A stretch of DNA of 32,092 nucleotides from Citrobacter sp. Awk 4 (lineage in GTDB: Bacteria > Pseudomonadota > Gammaproteobacteria > Enterobacterales > Enterobacteriaceae), in the NCBI RefSeq assembly GCF_028069725.1, contig NZ_JANEWG010000047.1, positions 1 to 32,092 of the forward strand, in the 5' to 3' direction. The position numbers and the translations under genes were made by a program. Of this stretch, positions 1 to 10,645 are shown one piece after another (within the stretch, counting starts at the first letter, position 1; every line of letters begins with the position of its first letter). The notes below the pieces were generated by a model. The model was given only the letters and a program-made list of their open reading frames with translations, searched no databases and was not told the origin of the DNA.

Positions 1-1575
<1,575 letters not shown>

Positions 1576-1591
1576 GCGGGCATATGCGTCA

Positions 1592-1656
1592 GGGGAATTC
1601 ATTCGTGGCCTGTTTGCCGGATTGTCCGGCAAACAGGCTAAACCGGCGAATTCCCC
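1592..1656. terminator. Bidirectional hairpin terminator between yidE and yidI, nested in a second inverted repeat
   Basis: A 14-bp perfect stem with a 3-nt loop spans 1608-1638 (GCCTGTTTGCCGGA / TCCGGCAAACAGGC). It is enclosed by an outer pair GGGGAATTC (1592-1600) and GAATTCCCC (1648-1656). The inner stem reaches the yidI stop codon (1638-1640). No strong U-tract follows on either side, so termination is inferred from the symmetric position between convergent genes. Confidence 0.6.
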
Positions 1657-2087
1657 GTCAGGAAGGAAAATATCAGGATTAACAGAACGATGCCGCATAC
1701 CACTCCAATGCCAAAGAGCAGGGCGTGAAAAGCGAGTGTTCCTCCTCCAAAGATCAGTGCACCACGAATACTCCAGCCATTTTCTTTACGCATACCGGCG
1801 ATAAAAGCACAAACCAGCGCGATGACAGCGAGTGCGATACCGCTGTTATCCAGGATCATATCGATATCGACCGCGCTTTTTTCCTCGGCGACAGCGGGAG
1901 ACTCGTCTCTCAGGCCGGCAATAATGCCTTTTTTGACGGCGGAAACCTGCTTTGCAACCACGCTCTCCAGTGTGGGCGGCGGCGCGGAAAGGGGGCCAAA
2001 AGAGAAATGGAATATACTGATAATCAACGCAATGGCGCCGAACAGCATTCCCGATAAGCTACATTTGTTTTGCGATATGATGTCCAT
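1638..2087 (-). CDS. yidI: YidI, small inner membrane protein
   Basis: 149 residues, the same length as E. coli YidI. It has an N-terminal hydrophobic segment after MDIISQNKCSL, a soluble middle part (about residues 35-75), and two or three closely spaced hydrophobic segments in the C-terminal half ending FLTGNSPV. The function is unknown in the family. It is transcribed convergently to yidE and divergently from yidHGF, with a 107-bp divergent intergenic region holding a small palindrome (ACGGCG/CGCCGT at 2129-2142). Identification is by whole-protein resemblance. Confidence 0.88.
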   Translation of the reverse strand: MDIISQNKCSLSGMLFGAIALIISIFHFSFGPLSAPPPTLESVVAKQVSAVKKGIIAGLRDESPAVAEEKSAVDIDMILDNSGIALAVIALVCAFIAGMRKENGWSIRGALIFGGGTLAFHALLFGIGVVCGIVLLILIFSFLTGNSPV

Positions 2088-2194
2088 CTGACCTCCCTGT
2101 GCTGAACGACACAGAGCATATCAGTAATACGGCGTTCGCCGTTCTGAAAGTGAGCAGGAATAACGGTAAAACGCAGCAATGAAAAGGAGTCCTG

Positions 2195-2542
2195 ATGAAG
2201 ATTTCCCGCCTTGGAGAAGCACCGGATTACCGCTTCTCGCTGGCAAATGAGCGTACTTTTCTGGCGTGGATCCGCACCGCGCTGGGTTTTCTGGCGGCGG
2301 GCGTGGGTCTTGACCAGTTGGCTCCGGATTTTGCCACGCCAGTGATTCGTGAGCTATTGGCGTTGCTACTGTGCTTGTTTTCCGGTGGCCTGGCGATTTA
2401 CGGCTACCTGCGATGGTTGAGTAATGAAAAGGCAATGCGTCTGAAAGAGGACCTGCCGTACACCCGCAGTTTGTTGATTATCAGTCTGACTTTGATGGTC
2501 GTCGCGGTGATCGTTATGGTGCTGGTACTGTATGGCGGATAG
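2195..2542 (+). CDS. yidH: YidH, DUF202-family inner membrane protein
   Basis: 115 residues, the length of E. coli YidH. The DUF202 signature is present near the N-terminus (FSLANERTFLAWIRTALGF), followed by three hydrophobic segments predicted to cross the membrane. The start is supported by AAAAGGAG upstream of ATG 2195. It overlaps the next gene, yidG, by 11 bp, so the two are probably translationally coupled. The biochemical role of DUF202 membrane proteins is not established; they often occur as adjacent pairs, as here. Confidence 0.92.
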   Translation: MKISRLGEAPDYRFSLANERTFLAWIRTALGFLAAGVGLDQLAPDFATPVIRELLALLLCLFSGGLAIYGYLRWLSNEKAMRLKEDLPYTRSLLIISLTLMVVAVIVMVLVLYGG

Positions 2543-2894
2543 CCGTAAAGCCCGTCGCATTGCCGATCCGGGGCTTCAACCGGAGCGCACGTCGCTGGCC
2601 TGGTTCCGCACGCTGCTGGGCTATGGCGCGCTAATGGCGCTGGCGTTGAAACATCACTGGCACCAGGCGGGATTCTTGTTCTGGGTTTCTATTGGCGTGC
2701 TGGCGATCGTGGCGATCATTCTCTGGCGCTATACCCGCAGTCGTCACCTGATGGACGTCGCCCATTACGATTTTTCTCAATCTCGCGCGGTGCGTGACAA
2801 ATTTATGATCTCCCTCGCGGTGTTATCCCTCGCAATACTGTTTGCTGTAACGCATGTTCGCCAACTTATCGCATTTATCGGGGATATTGCATGA
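2532..2894 (+). CDS. yidG: YidG, second DUF202-family inner membrane protein
   Basis: 120 residues. It shares the DUF202 pattern with YidH (PGLQPERTSLAWFRTLLGYG), then three hydrophobic segments, so it looks like a diverged tandem duplicate of yidH. It begins inside the end of yidH (11-bp overlap) and its stop overlaps the start of yidF in an ATGA arrangement, placing yidH, yidG and yidF in one operon. A heteromeric YidH-YidG membrane complex is a reasonable inference, not shown by the sequence. Confidence 0.92.
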   Translation: MADSRKARRIADPGLQPERTSLAWFRTLLGYGALMALALKHHWHQAGFLFWVSIGVLAIVAIILWRYTRSRHLMDVAHYDFSQSRAVRDKFMISLAVLSLAILFAVTHVRQLIAFIGDIA

Positions 2895-3427
2895 CGGGAA
2901 GTGAAAACAAGGATGTCCGTGAGGAGGCGTATCAAATCGTTGTCAACCGCCAGAATAGTCAGCAAGCGCAAGAACTGTATCGGAACTTACAGCAGCCTGG
3001 TATCAGGGCTGTGCAGTTTATTCCCCACATCGAGTTTGATAGGCATGGCCATTTAACCGCAGAGTCGGTTACCGCAGAAGGGTGGGGCCAGTTTTTAAAT
3101 GCGGTATTTGCTCTCTGGGTACGGGAAGATGTTAACCGGATATCCATTCAGCTTTTTGATAAGATCTTAACGCAGTGGTGTGGTCGCGCTGATGCGATGA
3201 ATCTACAGAATATTTCACCTGGCGGCGCAGATTGTCTGAGCTGTTACGTATTGCGCTTTTGTGCTGGTGAGTGCCTGAAATATCGTGATAGCAGCGGAAA
3301 AAGCGTGCTTTGTGCCGGTTATAAAGCCTTTTTTAACGACTCTTCGCCGTACATGCGGGTAATGCGTGATCTCATTAAGCAGCATCGCTCACCGATGGAA
3401 CTGATGGCGATGCTGCGTCAAACTTAG
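2891..3427 (+). CDS. yidF: YidF, orphan SPASM-like cysteine-rich protein (lacks radical-SAM core)
   Basis: 178 residues. The C-terminal half contains a cysteine cluster C115-x2-C118-x5-C124-x3-C128 followed by C141 in LCAGYKAFF, then a PYMRVM...MELMAML tail. This is the layout of the C-terminal auxiliary-cluster (SPASM) domain of anaerobic sulfatase-maturating enzymes, but the N-terminal CxxxCxxC radical-SAM core is absent, so it cannot act as a maturase alone. Databases have called YidF a putative regulator; nothing DNA-binding is evident here. It starts within the yidG stop (ATGA) and its last 4 bases overlap the convergent dsdA stop codon. No sulfatase gene is visible in the window. Confidence 0.8.
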   Translation: MTGSENKDVREEAYQIVVNRQNSQQAQELYRNLQQPGIRAVQFIPHIEFDRHGHLTAESVTAEGWGQFLNAVFALWVREDVNRISIQLFDKILTQWCGRADAMNLQNISPGGADCLSCYVLRFCAGECLKYRDSSGKSVLCAGYKAFFNDSSPYMRVMRDLIKQHRSPMELMAMLRQT

Positions 3428-4746
3428 CGACCTTTAGCCAGGTACTGCGCCATTTCGGCTTCCGGTACCATTCCGCCGCCTGTCGCCCATACCAGATGCG
3501 TGGCGTGGTTTAACTGCTCAGCCGTGAACCCGTGCATCTGTTGGTATGCCGCTGAACCGCATACGCGCTGAGGCCCGCTCATCCCAGCCAGTGCAGATGG
3601 CTCCAGGCGAATGCCTTCTTCCTGTGCCAGCCAGCCCAACATGTCATACATGGTTTGATCGTCAAGGGTATACAGCCCGTCCAGAAAACGCTCCATCGCC
3701 CGACCCACAAAACCCGATGCACGCCCCACCGCCAGCCCGTCCGCCGCGGTCAGGTTATCGATGCCGATCTCCTGAACGGAAATGGCGTCGTGCAGGCCAG
3801 TGTAAACGCCGAGCAACATGCAGGGAGAGTGGGTCGGTTCGGCAAAGAAGCAGTGAACGTTATCGCCAAACGCCAGTTTCAGGCCAAAAGCCACACCGCC
3901 AGGGCCGCCGCCGACGCCGCACGGCAGATAGACAAACAGCGGATGATCGGCATCCACCACGCGTCCCTGCTGTGCGAACTGCGCTTTCAGTCGCTGTCCG
4001 GCGACTGCGTAGCCTAAGAACAAGGTGCGGGAGTTTTCATCGTCGATAAAGAAGCAGTTGGGATCGGACTCCGCCGCTTTACGCCCTTGCTCCACTGCCA
4101 CACCATAATCTTCTTCGTACTCAACCACCGTCACACCGTGGCTGCGCAGTTTGGCCTTTTTCCACGCGCGGGCATCGGCAGACATATGCACGGTAACGTT
4201 AAAGCCGATGCAGGCGCTCATGATACCGATCGAGAGCCCCAGGTTACCGGTCGAACCTACCGCGATGCTGTACTGGCTGAAGAACTGTTTGAATTCAGGC
4301 GAGAGCAGCACGCTGTAGTCATCTTCAGTGGAGAGCAGCCCGGCTGCCAGCGCCAGTTTCTCTGCGTGGGTCAGCACTTCATAAATCCCGCCACGCGCCT
4401 TAATCGAGCCGGAAATGGGCAGATGGCTGTCTTTTTTCAGCAGAATTTCACCGCAGATAGACTGTCCGTACTCTTTTTCCAGCCGTTTCTGCATCGCAGG
4501 AATTGCGGCCAGTTCGGATTCAATAATCCCGCCAGTGGCGGCGGTTTCCGGGAAGGCTTTCGCCAGATACGGCGCAAAGCGGGTCAGGCGAGCGTGAGCG
4601 TCCTGAACATCCTGTTCCGTCAGGCCGACATACGGTAAACCTTCAGCCAGAGAGGTTGTGGCCGGGTTAAACCAGGTCGTTTCTTTGAGTGCAACCAGAT
4701 CCTCCACCAAAGGATACTGGGCGATGAGATTTTGAATGTTTTCCAT
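3424..4746 (-). CDS. dsdA: D-serine dehydratase (D-serine ammonia-lyase)
   Basis: Converts D-serine to pyruvate and ammonia with pyridoxal phosphate in the cytoplasm, for detoxification and use as carbon and nitrogen source. 440 residues from the preferred start MENIQN at 4746; a longer frame extends to 4794, but the shorter start matches the E. coli N-terminus and has a weak SD (AAAGAGACG). The PLP lysine is K116 in SGSIKARGG, with the phosphate-binding glycine loop CGVGGGPGG further on and [10 protein letters not shown] in between. It lies 17 bp downstream of dsdX in one operon, activated in the known system by DsdC with D-serine. Very secure. Confidence 0.97.
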   Translation of the reverse strand: MENIQNLIAQYPLVEDLVALKETTWFNPATTSLAEGLPYVGLTEQDVQDAHARLTRFAPYLAKAFPETAATGGIIESELAAIPAMQKRLEKEYGQSICGEILLKKDSHLPISGSIKARGGIYEVLTHAEKLALAAGLLSTEDDYSVLLSPEFKQFFSQYSIAVGSTGNLGLSIGIMSACIGFNVTVHMSADARAWKKAKLRSHGVTVVEYEEDYGVAVEQGRKAAESDPNCFFIDDENSRTLFLGYAVAGQRLKAQFAQQGRVVDADHPLFVYLPCGVGGGPGGVAFGLKLAFGDNVHCFFAEPTHSPCMLLGVYTGLHDAISVQEIGIDNLTAADGLAVGRASGFVGRAMERFLDGLYTLDDQTMYDMLGWLAQEEGIRLEPSALAGMSGPQRVCGSAAYQQMHGFTAEQLNHATHLVWATGGGMVPEAEMAQYLAKGR

Positions 4747-4763
4747 AGTACGTCTCTTTGCGC

Positions 4764-6101
4764 TTAGATAATAAAGGAAAGCAGGAATGTGCAAGCCAGT
4801 GCAATAACCGACGCGATAAATGTCGCGGTCGTATAGTATTTAAACGTCTCATTCAGGGTGGCGCCGCAGTATTGCTTCACCAGCCAGAAGAGGGAATCTG
4901 TCACGATCGTGCAGCCAATGGCGCCAGAACCGATAGCAATGGCGATGATCTCCGGACTCACGTTGGGATAGAGCGGCAGCATCGGCGCGACAATCGCCGT
5001 TGCGCCCATCATCGCGACCGTAGCCGAGCCGACCGCTGCGTGCAGGATCAGCGCCACCAGCCAGGCCAGCAGGATAGGGTGCATATGCATATTGGAGAGG
5101 AGCACCGCGAGGGTATCCGCCAGGCCGCTACTCTTCAGGATGGCGTTGAACGCGCCGCCTGCACCGATAATCAGCAGAATGTTAGCAATAGAACCAAAAC
5201 CGTTTTCGGTATGGGTGAGCAGCGTACCCATGCCGATATGCTGGCGCAAACCGAGAATGTAGTAAGCCACGAAAACCGCGATAAACATGGCAGTAATCGG
5301 GTTGCCGATAAACTCCAGCAGGGTGTACAGCGTACTGCCTTTCGTCATGTTCAATTCAGCAACGGTTTTCGCCAGCATCAGACCAATCGGCAGCAGGACG
5401 GTAAACAGGGTTGCGCTCAGTGACGGCAATGTTTTTTCGTCACGGACTTTAAGGTCAGAAAACTCAGCGGGTACGGCTTTATACGGCAGACGGTTGCCGA
5501 GTAACTTCAGGAACAACGGTCCGCCGATAAGCGAAGCCATCAGCCCTACCAGCAAGCCATAGACGATCACAGAACCGAGATCGGCACCCAGTTTATTGGC
5601 TACGAACAGCGCAGCCGGATGCGGCGGCACCACGCAGTGTACGGCCATCAGGGCGGTACATAACGGGATCGCCAGTTTCAGCAATGAGGTATTGGTTTTT
5701 TTGGCGATGGAGAATGCCAGCGGAATTAACAACACCACGCCCACTTCGACAAACAGCGTGATACCGCAGATCAGCCCCACCAGCACCATAATGACGTCGG
5801 CGGAGAGCCAGCGACAGCGCTGGAGCGTTAAGCCAATGCGTTCTGCCGCACCGGAAACTTCCATCATTTTGCCAAGAATGGTCCCCAAACCGATAACGGC
5901 AGCGAGGAACCCCAGCGTTCCACCGATACCACTCTCAATGGCGTTGACCATCTCCAGTGGGCCCATGTCCATCATCGTGCCCACAAAGAAACTGGCTAAC
6001 AGCAGCGCCAGAAACGGGTGGAATTTGAACTTCACGATGGTCAAAACGATTAACACGATGCTTATCAGCAGCGTGCTCACAACCCAGATTTGAGAGTGCA
6101 T
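4764..6101 (-). CDS. dsdX: D-serine permease, GntP family
   Basis: 445 residues, the same as E. coli DsdX, hydrophobic throughout with about 12 predicted membrane segments and the GntP-family features [15 protein letters not shown] and [18 protein letters not shown]. It imports D-serine for DsdA. The start at 6101 has a good SD (AAGGTGAG). It is first gene of the dsdX-dsdA operon and divergent from the activator gene dsdC. Paralogous gluconate permeases share the fold, but the operon with dsdA and dsdC fixes the assignment. Confidence 0.96.
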   Translation of the reverse strand: MHSQIWVVSTLLISIVLIVLTIVKFKFHPFLALLLASFFVGTMMDMGPLEMVNAIESGIGGTLGFLAAVIGLGTILGKMMEVSGAAERIGLTLQRCRWLSADVIMVLVGLICGITLFVEVGVVLLIPLAFSIAKKTNTSLLKLAIPLCTALMAVHCVVPPHPAALFVANKLGADLGSVIVYGLLVGLMASLIGGPLFLKLLGNRLPYKAVPAEFSDLKVRDEKTLPSLSATLFTVLLPIGLMLAKTVAELNMTKGSTLYTLLEFIGNPITAMFIAVFVAYYILGLRQHIGMGTLLTHTENGFGSIANILLIIGAGGAFNAILKSSGLADTLAVLLSNMHMHPILLAWLVALILHAAVGSATVAMMGATAIVAPMLPLYPNVSPEIIAIAIGSGAIGCTIVTDSLFWLVKQYCGATLNETFKYYTTATFIASVIALACTFLLSFII

Positions 6102-6329
6102 ATCTCACCTTGCCCTGTGATTAAACTAAGGCTATTGGACAAAAAAACGGCGTAGGCTGACAAACGATATAATTCCCTCTTCACATGAGCCAGATTGCAT
6201 CAAATGGGTGATATATGTCTAATTACAGCTATTTTATGCGATATGGTTCACTCTGATTCATCCTTGTGCTGATTTTTTCAACGCATTTTTTTACACTACG
6301 GGCCCTATTCAGCGGTCTCAGAGGTGGTT
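6102..6329. promoter_or_regulatory. Divergent dsdX/dsdC control region
   Basis: This 228-bp noncoding interval separates the divergent activator gene and its target operon, the usual place for a LysR-type activator to bind. It is locally AT-rich and contains, on the dsdX strand, a -10-like TTATAT near 6170 and a CRP-like half-site (TGTGA, read on the minus strand, 6181-6185). I see no unmistakable complete CRP palindrome; the role follows from gene layout. Confidence 0.6.
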
Positions 6330-7256
6330 ATGGATCCCCTTCGCGAAGTCAGAAATCGTCTACTCAACGGCTGGCAGTTATCAAAGCTCTACACTTTTGA
6401 AGTGGCGGCGAGACATCAGTCTTTTGCGCTGGCGGCGGACGAATTGTCATTAAGCCCCAGCGCTGTCAGCCATCGTATTAACCAGCTTGAAGAAGAACTG
6501 GGTATTCAGTTGTTTGTGCGCTCACACCGCAAAGTGGAGTTAACTCACGAAGGAAAACGGGTGTTCTGGGCGCTGAAATCGTCGCTGGATACGCTGAACC
6601 AGGAGATCCTCGACATCAAAAACCAGGAGCTCTCCGGTACGCTCACGGTTTATTCGCGGCCTTCCATCGCCCAGTGCTGGCTGGTGCCCGCATTAGGTGA
6701 TTTCACGCGCCGCTACCCGTCTATTTCGCTGACCATTTTGACCGGTAACGACAACGTAAATCTCCAGCGTGCGGGTATTGATCTGGCTATTTACTTTGAT
6801 GACGCACCTTCCGCGCAATTGACGCACCATTTCCTGATGGATGAGGCGATCCTGCCTGTATGCAGCCCGGACTATGCCCGTCGTTTTGACCTGCAGGACG
6901 CGTTGGTTAACCTGCGTCACTGCACGTTGCTGCATGATCGTCAGGCGTGGAGCAATGATTCCGGAACGGATGAATGGCACAGCTGGGCGCAACATTTTGG
7001 GGTGGAACTGCCGCTATCATCGGGGATTGGTTTCGATCGTTCTGATTTGGCGGTGATTGCCGCCATGAACCATATTGGCGTCGCGATGGGGCGCAAGCGG
7101 CTGGTGCAAAAACGAATCGACAGCGGTGAGCTTGTCGCGCCTTTCGGTGAGATGGCGCTGAAATGCCACCAGCACTACTACATGACCACGCTGCCTGGCA
7201 GGCAGTGGCCGAAAATTGAAGCTTTTATCGGCTGGCTGCAAGAGCAGGTGTCATGA
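6330..7256 (+). CDS. dsdC: LysR-type activator of D-serine catabolism
   Basis: 308 residues from ATG 6330. A GTG two codons upstream is possible, but the ATG aligns with E. coli DsdC (MEPLREI) and has a GAGGT SD. The N-terminal winged HTH contains SFALAADELSLSPSAVSHRINQLEEELG, followed by the long linker helix and an effector domain with NDNVNLQRAGIDLAIYF and DRSDLAVIAAMNHIGVAMG. It acts as a D-serine-responsive activator of dsdXA and typically represses itself. Placement opposite dsdX supports this fully. Confidence 0.95.
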   Translation: MDPLREVRNRLLNGWQLSKLYTFEVAARHQSFALAADELSLSPSAVSHRINQLEEELGIQLFVRSHRKVELTHEGKRVFWALKSSLDTLNQEILDIKNQELSGTLTVYSRPSIAQCWLVPALGDFTRRYPSISLTILTGNDNVNLQRAGIDLAIYFDDAPSAQLTHHFLMDEAILPVCSPDYARRFDLQDALVNLRHCTLLHDRQAWSNDSGTDEWHSWAQHFGVELPLSSGIGFDRSDLAVIAAMNHIGVAMGRKRLVQKRIDSGELVAPFGEMALKCHQHYYMTTLPGRQWPKIEAFIGWLQEQVS

Positions 7257-7343
7257 CGATTTATTACGTTCTCACTCTACACCTGATGTCGGAGATTATG
7301 CTAAATACGTGATATCCCTCCCGGTTAATGACTGAGGAAAACC

Positions 7344-8405
7344 GTGTTAAAACCGCTCATCTCTCTCCTGTTGCTTGCCAGCGCTGCCGCGTACGCGACC
7401 GAACCGCCGTTAACGGCGTCGCATTATGCGCAGCTACTAGGGGCTGGAATGGATGTCGACTGGGCGCGAACCGAAAAGGGCATCCGTGAATTTGATCCGC
7501 TGGTGGTCCGCGATTTTAAGGCAAAGGGATTAACCCACGTGCGCATTCGGGTTGCGGGCGAGCCGACGGAAGCGCGGTTAATTCACCTGCGTAAACTGGT
7601 TGAAGCCTGTAACCAGTATGGCGTGATCCCCATTATTGCGTATCAGGCCGATGAGTATAAAAACGATCCCAGCGGCGGAAACGAAAAAGAGGTGGAGAAC
7701 TGGTGGATTGCCGTGGCGCACTATTTTGCGCAAAGCTCGCCGCTGCTGGGTTTTGACCTGATTTATGAACCGGCGGAGAAACTCAATCACAATCAGGCTT
7801 CGCTGAATCGGGTATATGACAAAACCCTCCGTACAATCCATGCCATTGACCCACAGCGAATGATCTTTATTGCCCCACGCATGCGCGCCGCACCGGAGGC
7901 GTTGTCGGGTCTTAAACTGCCGCCGGGAAGTCAAAACTATGTGCTGGCACAATGGCATATCTTCCCGTGGGGGCCGCTAAAGAGTAATGGGAAATACCCC
8001 TGGACCTCCGGCACTCCGGCGGAAAAAGCCGCCATCCGCACGCGGATAAATACCGCCATACATTGGCAGCAGAAAACCGGGCATGCCAGTTGGGTAGGGG
8101 GTTGGGCACCGGGAGAAACCATCAAAAATGCACCATCGCCGTCGCAGTTAGCCTTTGCCAGTTTTATGGCCTGTGAGCTGAAGAAAGCGAAAATCCCGTA
8201 TGCTATCAACGCAGATACGCAGTTTTATGATGGGGAAGAGGGGGCGTGGCGGCCAGCGCTGGAACCGCTGTTGAACGCGATGATATCGCCGGTGTGTGAA
8301 AAGCCCGGCGATAAGCCGGGCCATCATCAGCTTAAACCGTCTGCTCCTGATGGGACACACGAGACGCCAGCGGGAGCCAGCACAGTAAAATCAACAGCCC
8401 CATAA
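7344..8405 (+). CDS. Secreted GH5-like (cellulase-family) protein with altered active site
   Basis: 353 residues with a GTG start preceded by GAGGAAAA. Residues 1-18 form a signal peptide (hydrophobic LISLLLLASAAA, cleavage likely after AYA), so the product is exported. The fold is a GH5-like TIM barrel: ENWWIAVAHYFAQSSPLLGFDLIYEP matches the strand carrying the acid/base Glu (E142), but the usual Asn before it is Tyr141. The expected nucleophile strand reads SWVGGWAPGE: the position normally occupied by Glu is Gly253, although E258 is nearby. H205 in AQWHIFP is conserved. The last 35-40 residues are encoded across the emrD terminator hairpin and antisense to emrD, so the native C-terminus may have been extended. 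Substrate unknown; it may be non-catalytic. Confidence 0.7.
   Translation: MLKPLISLLLLASAAAYATEPPLTASHYAQLLGAGMDVDWARTEKGIREFDPLVVRDFKAKGLTHVRIRVAGEPTEARLIHLRKLVEACNQYGVIPIIAYQADEYKNDPSGGNEKEVENWWIAVAHYFAQSSPLLGFDLIYEPAEKLNHNQASLNRVYDKTLRTIHAIDPQRMIFIAPRMRAAPEALSGLKLPPGSQNYVLAQWHIFPWGPLKSNGKYPWTSGTPAEKAAIRTRINTAIHWQQKTGHASWVGGWAPGETIKNAPSPSQLAFASFMACELKKAKIPYAINADTQFYDGEEGAWRPALEPLLNAMISPVCEKPGDKPGHHQLKPSAPDGTHETPAGASTVKSTAP
8299..8321 (-). terminator. emrD terminator
   Basis: Perfect 7-bp stem GCCCGGC/GCCGGGC with 5-nt loop (8303-8321), followed on the minus strand by UUUU (8299-8302). It lies 10 bp past the emrD stop and inside the 3' end of the convergent GH5-like reading frame. Confidence 0.85.
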
Positions 8406-9516
8406 AGGTCATCAACATACCAAGGCTGGCTTGTCCGGTTTGCGGCATCATCGCGGAGAGCCACGCCAGCACACCAGAACCGATGTTTTGCAAGCCACCC
8501 ACCAGCGCGCCTGCAGTTCCGGCCAGGAACGGGAAAGGTTCCATCGCCCCGCTGGTTGCCAGCGGGAACAGCATACCTGCGCCAAAGAAGAACAGCGCTG
8601 CCGGAATCAACAGCGTCCAGACGTTCATCACGCCGAACCAGCCTGGTACCCACATCATCACGCCTGCCAGCAGGCAACTGACCACCGATTGCCACATCAG
8701 CGTGGAGAAGCGTTTATTGGGACGACCAGCAAACCATGCGCCGAAAAACGCCGCCGGGATCGGTAAAATAAACAAGACGCTCACCACCATGCTGCTTAAA
8801 CCTAATACGGCCCCCATCAGCACGCCGGAACAGGCTTCGAAGACGGCAATCCCTGCCAGGCCGCCAATCAGCATCAGCAAATAACAGGTAAACGCGCCGT
8901 TGCCAAACAGGGTTTTGTAGCTGGTAATAAGCCGTGTGCGCGGCGCGCCCGTCGGACGGGTTTCTGGCATCCAGCGCGCCATGCTAAAGGTGACGCCTGC
9001 GCAGAGGATCAGCAGAAAGATGTAGCAGGCGCGCCAGTTCCACAGGGTGTCCAGCAGGCCGCCGATCAGCGGAGCCATTAACGGGCTGACCAAAATACCC
9101 ATATTCAGCAAGCTGTTGGCGTGGCGCAGTTGTGTACCTTCATACAGATCGCGCGGTAACGTCCGTGCCATCACGCCGCCAACGCCGGTCCCCATACCCT
9201 GCATCGCACTGGCGGCAATCAGCACCGTCAGGCTGTGGGTTGTGATAGCAACCAGCGTGGCCAGCATAAAGATGGACATGCCAACGAGGATCACCGGACG
9301 ACGCCCGACACGGTCGGAAAGCGGGCCGTAAACCAACTGTGACACACCGTAGGTCAACAGGTAGGCGGCCATCACACTTTGTACGGCCCCTTCCCGGACG
9401 TTCAGTTCACGCGCCATATCGGCAATTGCCGGGATATAGATGGTTTGCGCCATCTGACCCACTGCGACAAGTAAAACCAACATCAACAACAAATTGACGC
9501 TTCTCTGCCTTTTCAT
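8332..9516 (-). CDS. emrD: Multidrug efflux MFS transporter EmrD
   Basis: 394 residues, identical in length to E. coli EmrD, a 12-TM drug:H+ antiporter of the DHA1 type expelling amphipathic compounds from the inner membrane. MFS motif A is visible as GPLSDRVGRRPVIL after TM2, and motif C-like GMGTGVGGVMARTLPRDLY follows. The start MKRQRSVNLLL matches the E. coli N-terminus. Convergent with the upstream GH5-like gene, whose frame overlaps the last 74 bp of emrD on the opposite strand. Its own terminator lies just beyond the stop. Confidence 0.96.
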   Translation of the reverse strand: MKRQRSVNLLLMLVLLVAVGQMAQTIYIPAIADMARELNVREGAVQSVMAAYLLTYGVSQLVYGPLSDRVGRRPVILVGMSIFMLATLVAITTHSLTVLIAASAMQGMGTGVGGVMARTLPRDLYEGTQLRHANSLLNMGILVSPLMAPLIGGLLDTLWNWRACYIFLLILCAGVTFSMARWMPETRPTGAPRTRLITSYKTLFGNGAFTCYLLMLIGGLAGIAVFEACSGVLMGAVLGLSSMVVSVLFILPIPAAFFGAWFAGRPNKRFSTLMWQSVVSCLLAGVMMWVPGWFGVMNVWTLLIPAALFFFGAGMLFPLATSGAMEPFPFLAGTAGALVGGLQNIGSGVLAWLSAMMPQTGQASLGMLMTFMGLLILLCWLPLASRVSHQEQTV

Positions 9517-9661
9517 TTCGCTGATTACTTTTAAAAAAGAGAAAAAATAAGAATAAGTGGCTATGGATTTCCATAAATGCGAGTGAAATCTACCACAACA
9601 GAAAAAGAAGGCCAGATAGAAGACTGGAATGCTGTATCAGCGAACGGCAGGATATGTAAAC

Positions 9662-9685
9662 AAAAAACGGCAACAAATGTTGCCG
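9662..9685 (-). terminator. Terminator of the EamA-family gene
   Basis: Inverted repeat CGGCAACA/TGTTGCCG (9668-9685) followed on the minus strand by a run of six U (9662-9667). Located 8 bp beyond the stop codon of the exporter gene. Confidence 0.85.
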
Positions 9686-9692
9686 GATTGCA

Positions 9693-10526
9693 TCATGCCA
9701 GACGAAGCAAAATGGCGCCAGCGGCAATTCCGCCAGCGGCGACGAGACGCAACCCAATAACCCGCTCTTTGAGCAATAGCCACGCGATCAGCGCGCCGAA
9801 CAAAATAGAGGTCTCGCGCAGGGCGGCGACCACCGCCAGGGGGGCTTGCGTCATCGCCCACAGTGCCAGTCCGTAAGAGCCCATCGTGCCGATGCCGCCA
9901 AAAATCCCCTTCTTCCAGTGCTGCACCAGGTAGCGTGCGGCCTCCTGACGTCGGGCAATCATCGCCCAGCACAATAAGCAGGAGCCATTGAGGAAGAATG
10001 TCCACAATGTGTATCCCAGCGCCGTTTCTGACAGTCGCACGCCCGTCCCGTCCACCAGCGTATATCCGGCAATAAAACAGGCGTTAATCAGGGCCAGAAC
10101 CACGCCCTGTCGGGAACTGGCGTGACCGTTGCAGGCCATACCGAGGATGGCAATACAGATCACTATGATACCGCCCCATGCCAGAGCGGAGAGGCTGTCG
10201 CCGAGAAACAGTACGCTGATTATCGCGACCAGTAGCGGAGCGGAACCACGCATTAAGGGATACGTTTGGCTCATATCCGAAACCTGATAGGTTTTGGCGA
10301 CCAGTACGGTATAGACCACCTGTAATACGGTGGAGGCGGCTAAAAATGGGATGCTGGCGACGGCTGGCTGCGGGGCGAAGGGCAAACATACCAGCGCCAT
10401 CAATGCCGCAGAACCGCTGACGCCAATCGCAGAATAGAGCTTGTCGTTTCCTGCTTTCACAATGGCGTTCCAGCTGGCGTGCAGCAGCGCGGCGAACAGC
10501 AAAATGCAGAAAACGGAAAGGGTCAT
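9693..10526 (-). CDS. EamA/DMT-superfamily membrane transporter
   Basis: 277 residues with ten hydrophobic segments in two similar five-TM halves, the drug/metabolite transporter (DMT) architecture. The EamA-like C-terminal motif RETSILFGALIAWLLLKERV and the matching N-terminal MRGSAPLLVAIISVLFLGDSLS are clear. The gene stands alone between emrD and tisB, a position where E. coli K-12 has no such gene, so it is a lineage-specific addition or a K-12 loss. It is bounded by its own terminator. Substrate cannot be inferred. Confidence 0.85.
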   Translation of the reverse strand: MTLSVFCILLFAALLHASWNAIVKAGNDKLYSAIGVSGSAALMALVCLPFAPQPAVASIPFLAASTVLQVVYTVLVAKTYQVSDMSQTYPLMRGSAPLLVAIISVLFLGDSLSALAWGGIIVICIAILGMACNGHASSRQGVVLALINACFIAGYTLVDGTGVRLSETALGYTLWTFFLNGSCLLCWAMIARRQEAARYLVQHWKKGIFGGIGTMGSYGLALWAMTQAPLAVVAALRETSILFGALIAWLLLKERVIGLRLVAAGGIAAGAILLRLA

Positions 10527-10598
10527 GGCGACGGGTGCCTTAATGGATGTAATAAAAATGTAACATATTCTTGAGGTACACGCACCAGGCAGAGGGTA

Positions 10599-10626
10599 AA
10601 AGGGGAGCGGTTGCCCGCTCCCCTTT
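10599..10626 (-). terminator. tisAB terminator
   Basis: A 12-bp perfect stem (AAAGGGGAGCGG / CCGCTCCCCTTT, loop TTGC) starting 20 bp past the tisB stop, followed on the minus strand by a short U run (UUUU within the stem end and flank). Confidence 0.85.
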
Positions 10627-10645
10627 GGTGCGGCTTGAATCTGAA

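Noticed and set aside
4747-4794. N-terminal extension of dsdA (16 extra codons)
   Set aside because: The extension overlaps the 3' end of dsdX and has no family resemblance; the start at 4746 matches known DsdA and places the PLP lysine at 116.
4758-5423. Open frame of 221 codons antisense to dsdX
   Set aside because: Low-complexity Arg/Gln/His-rich translation with no recognisable domain, opposite a secure gene.
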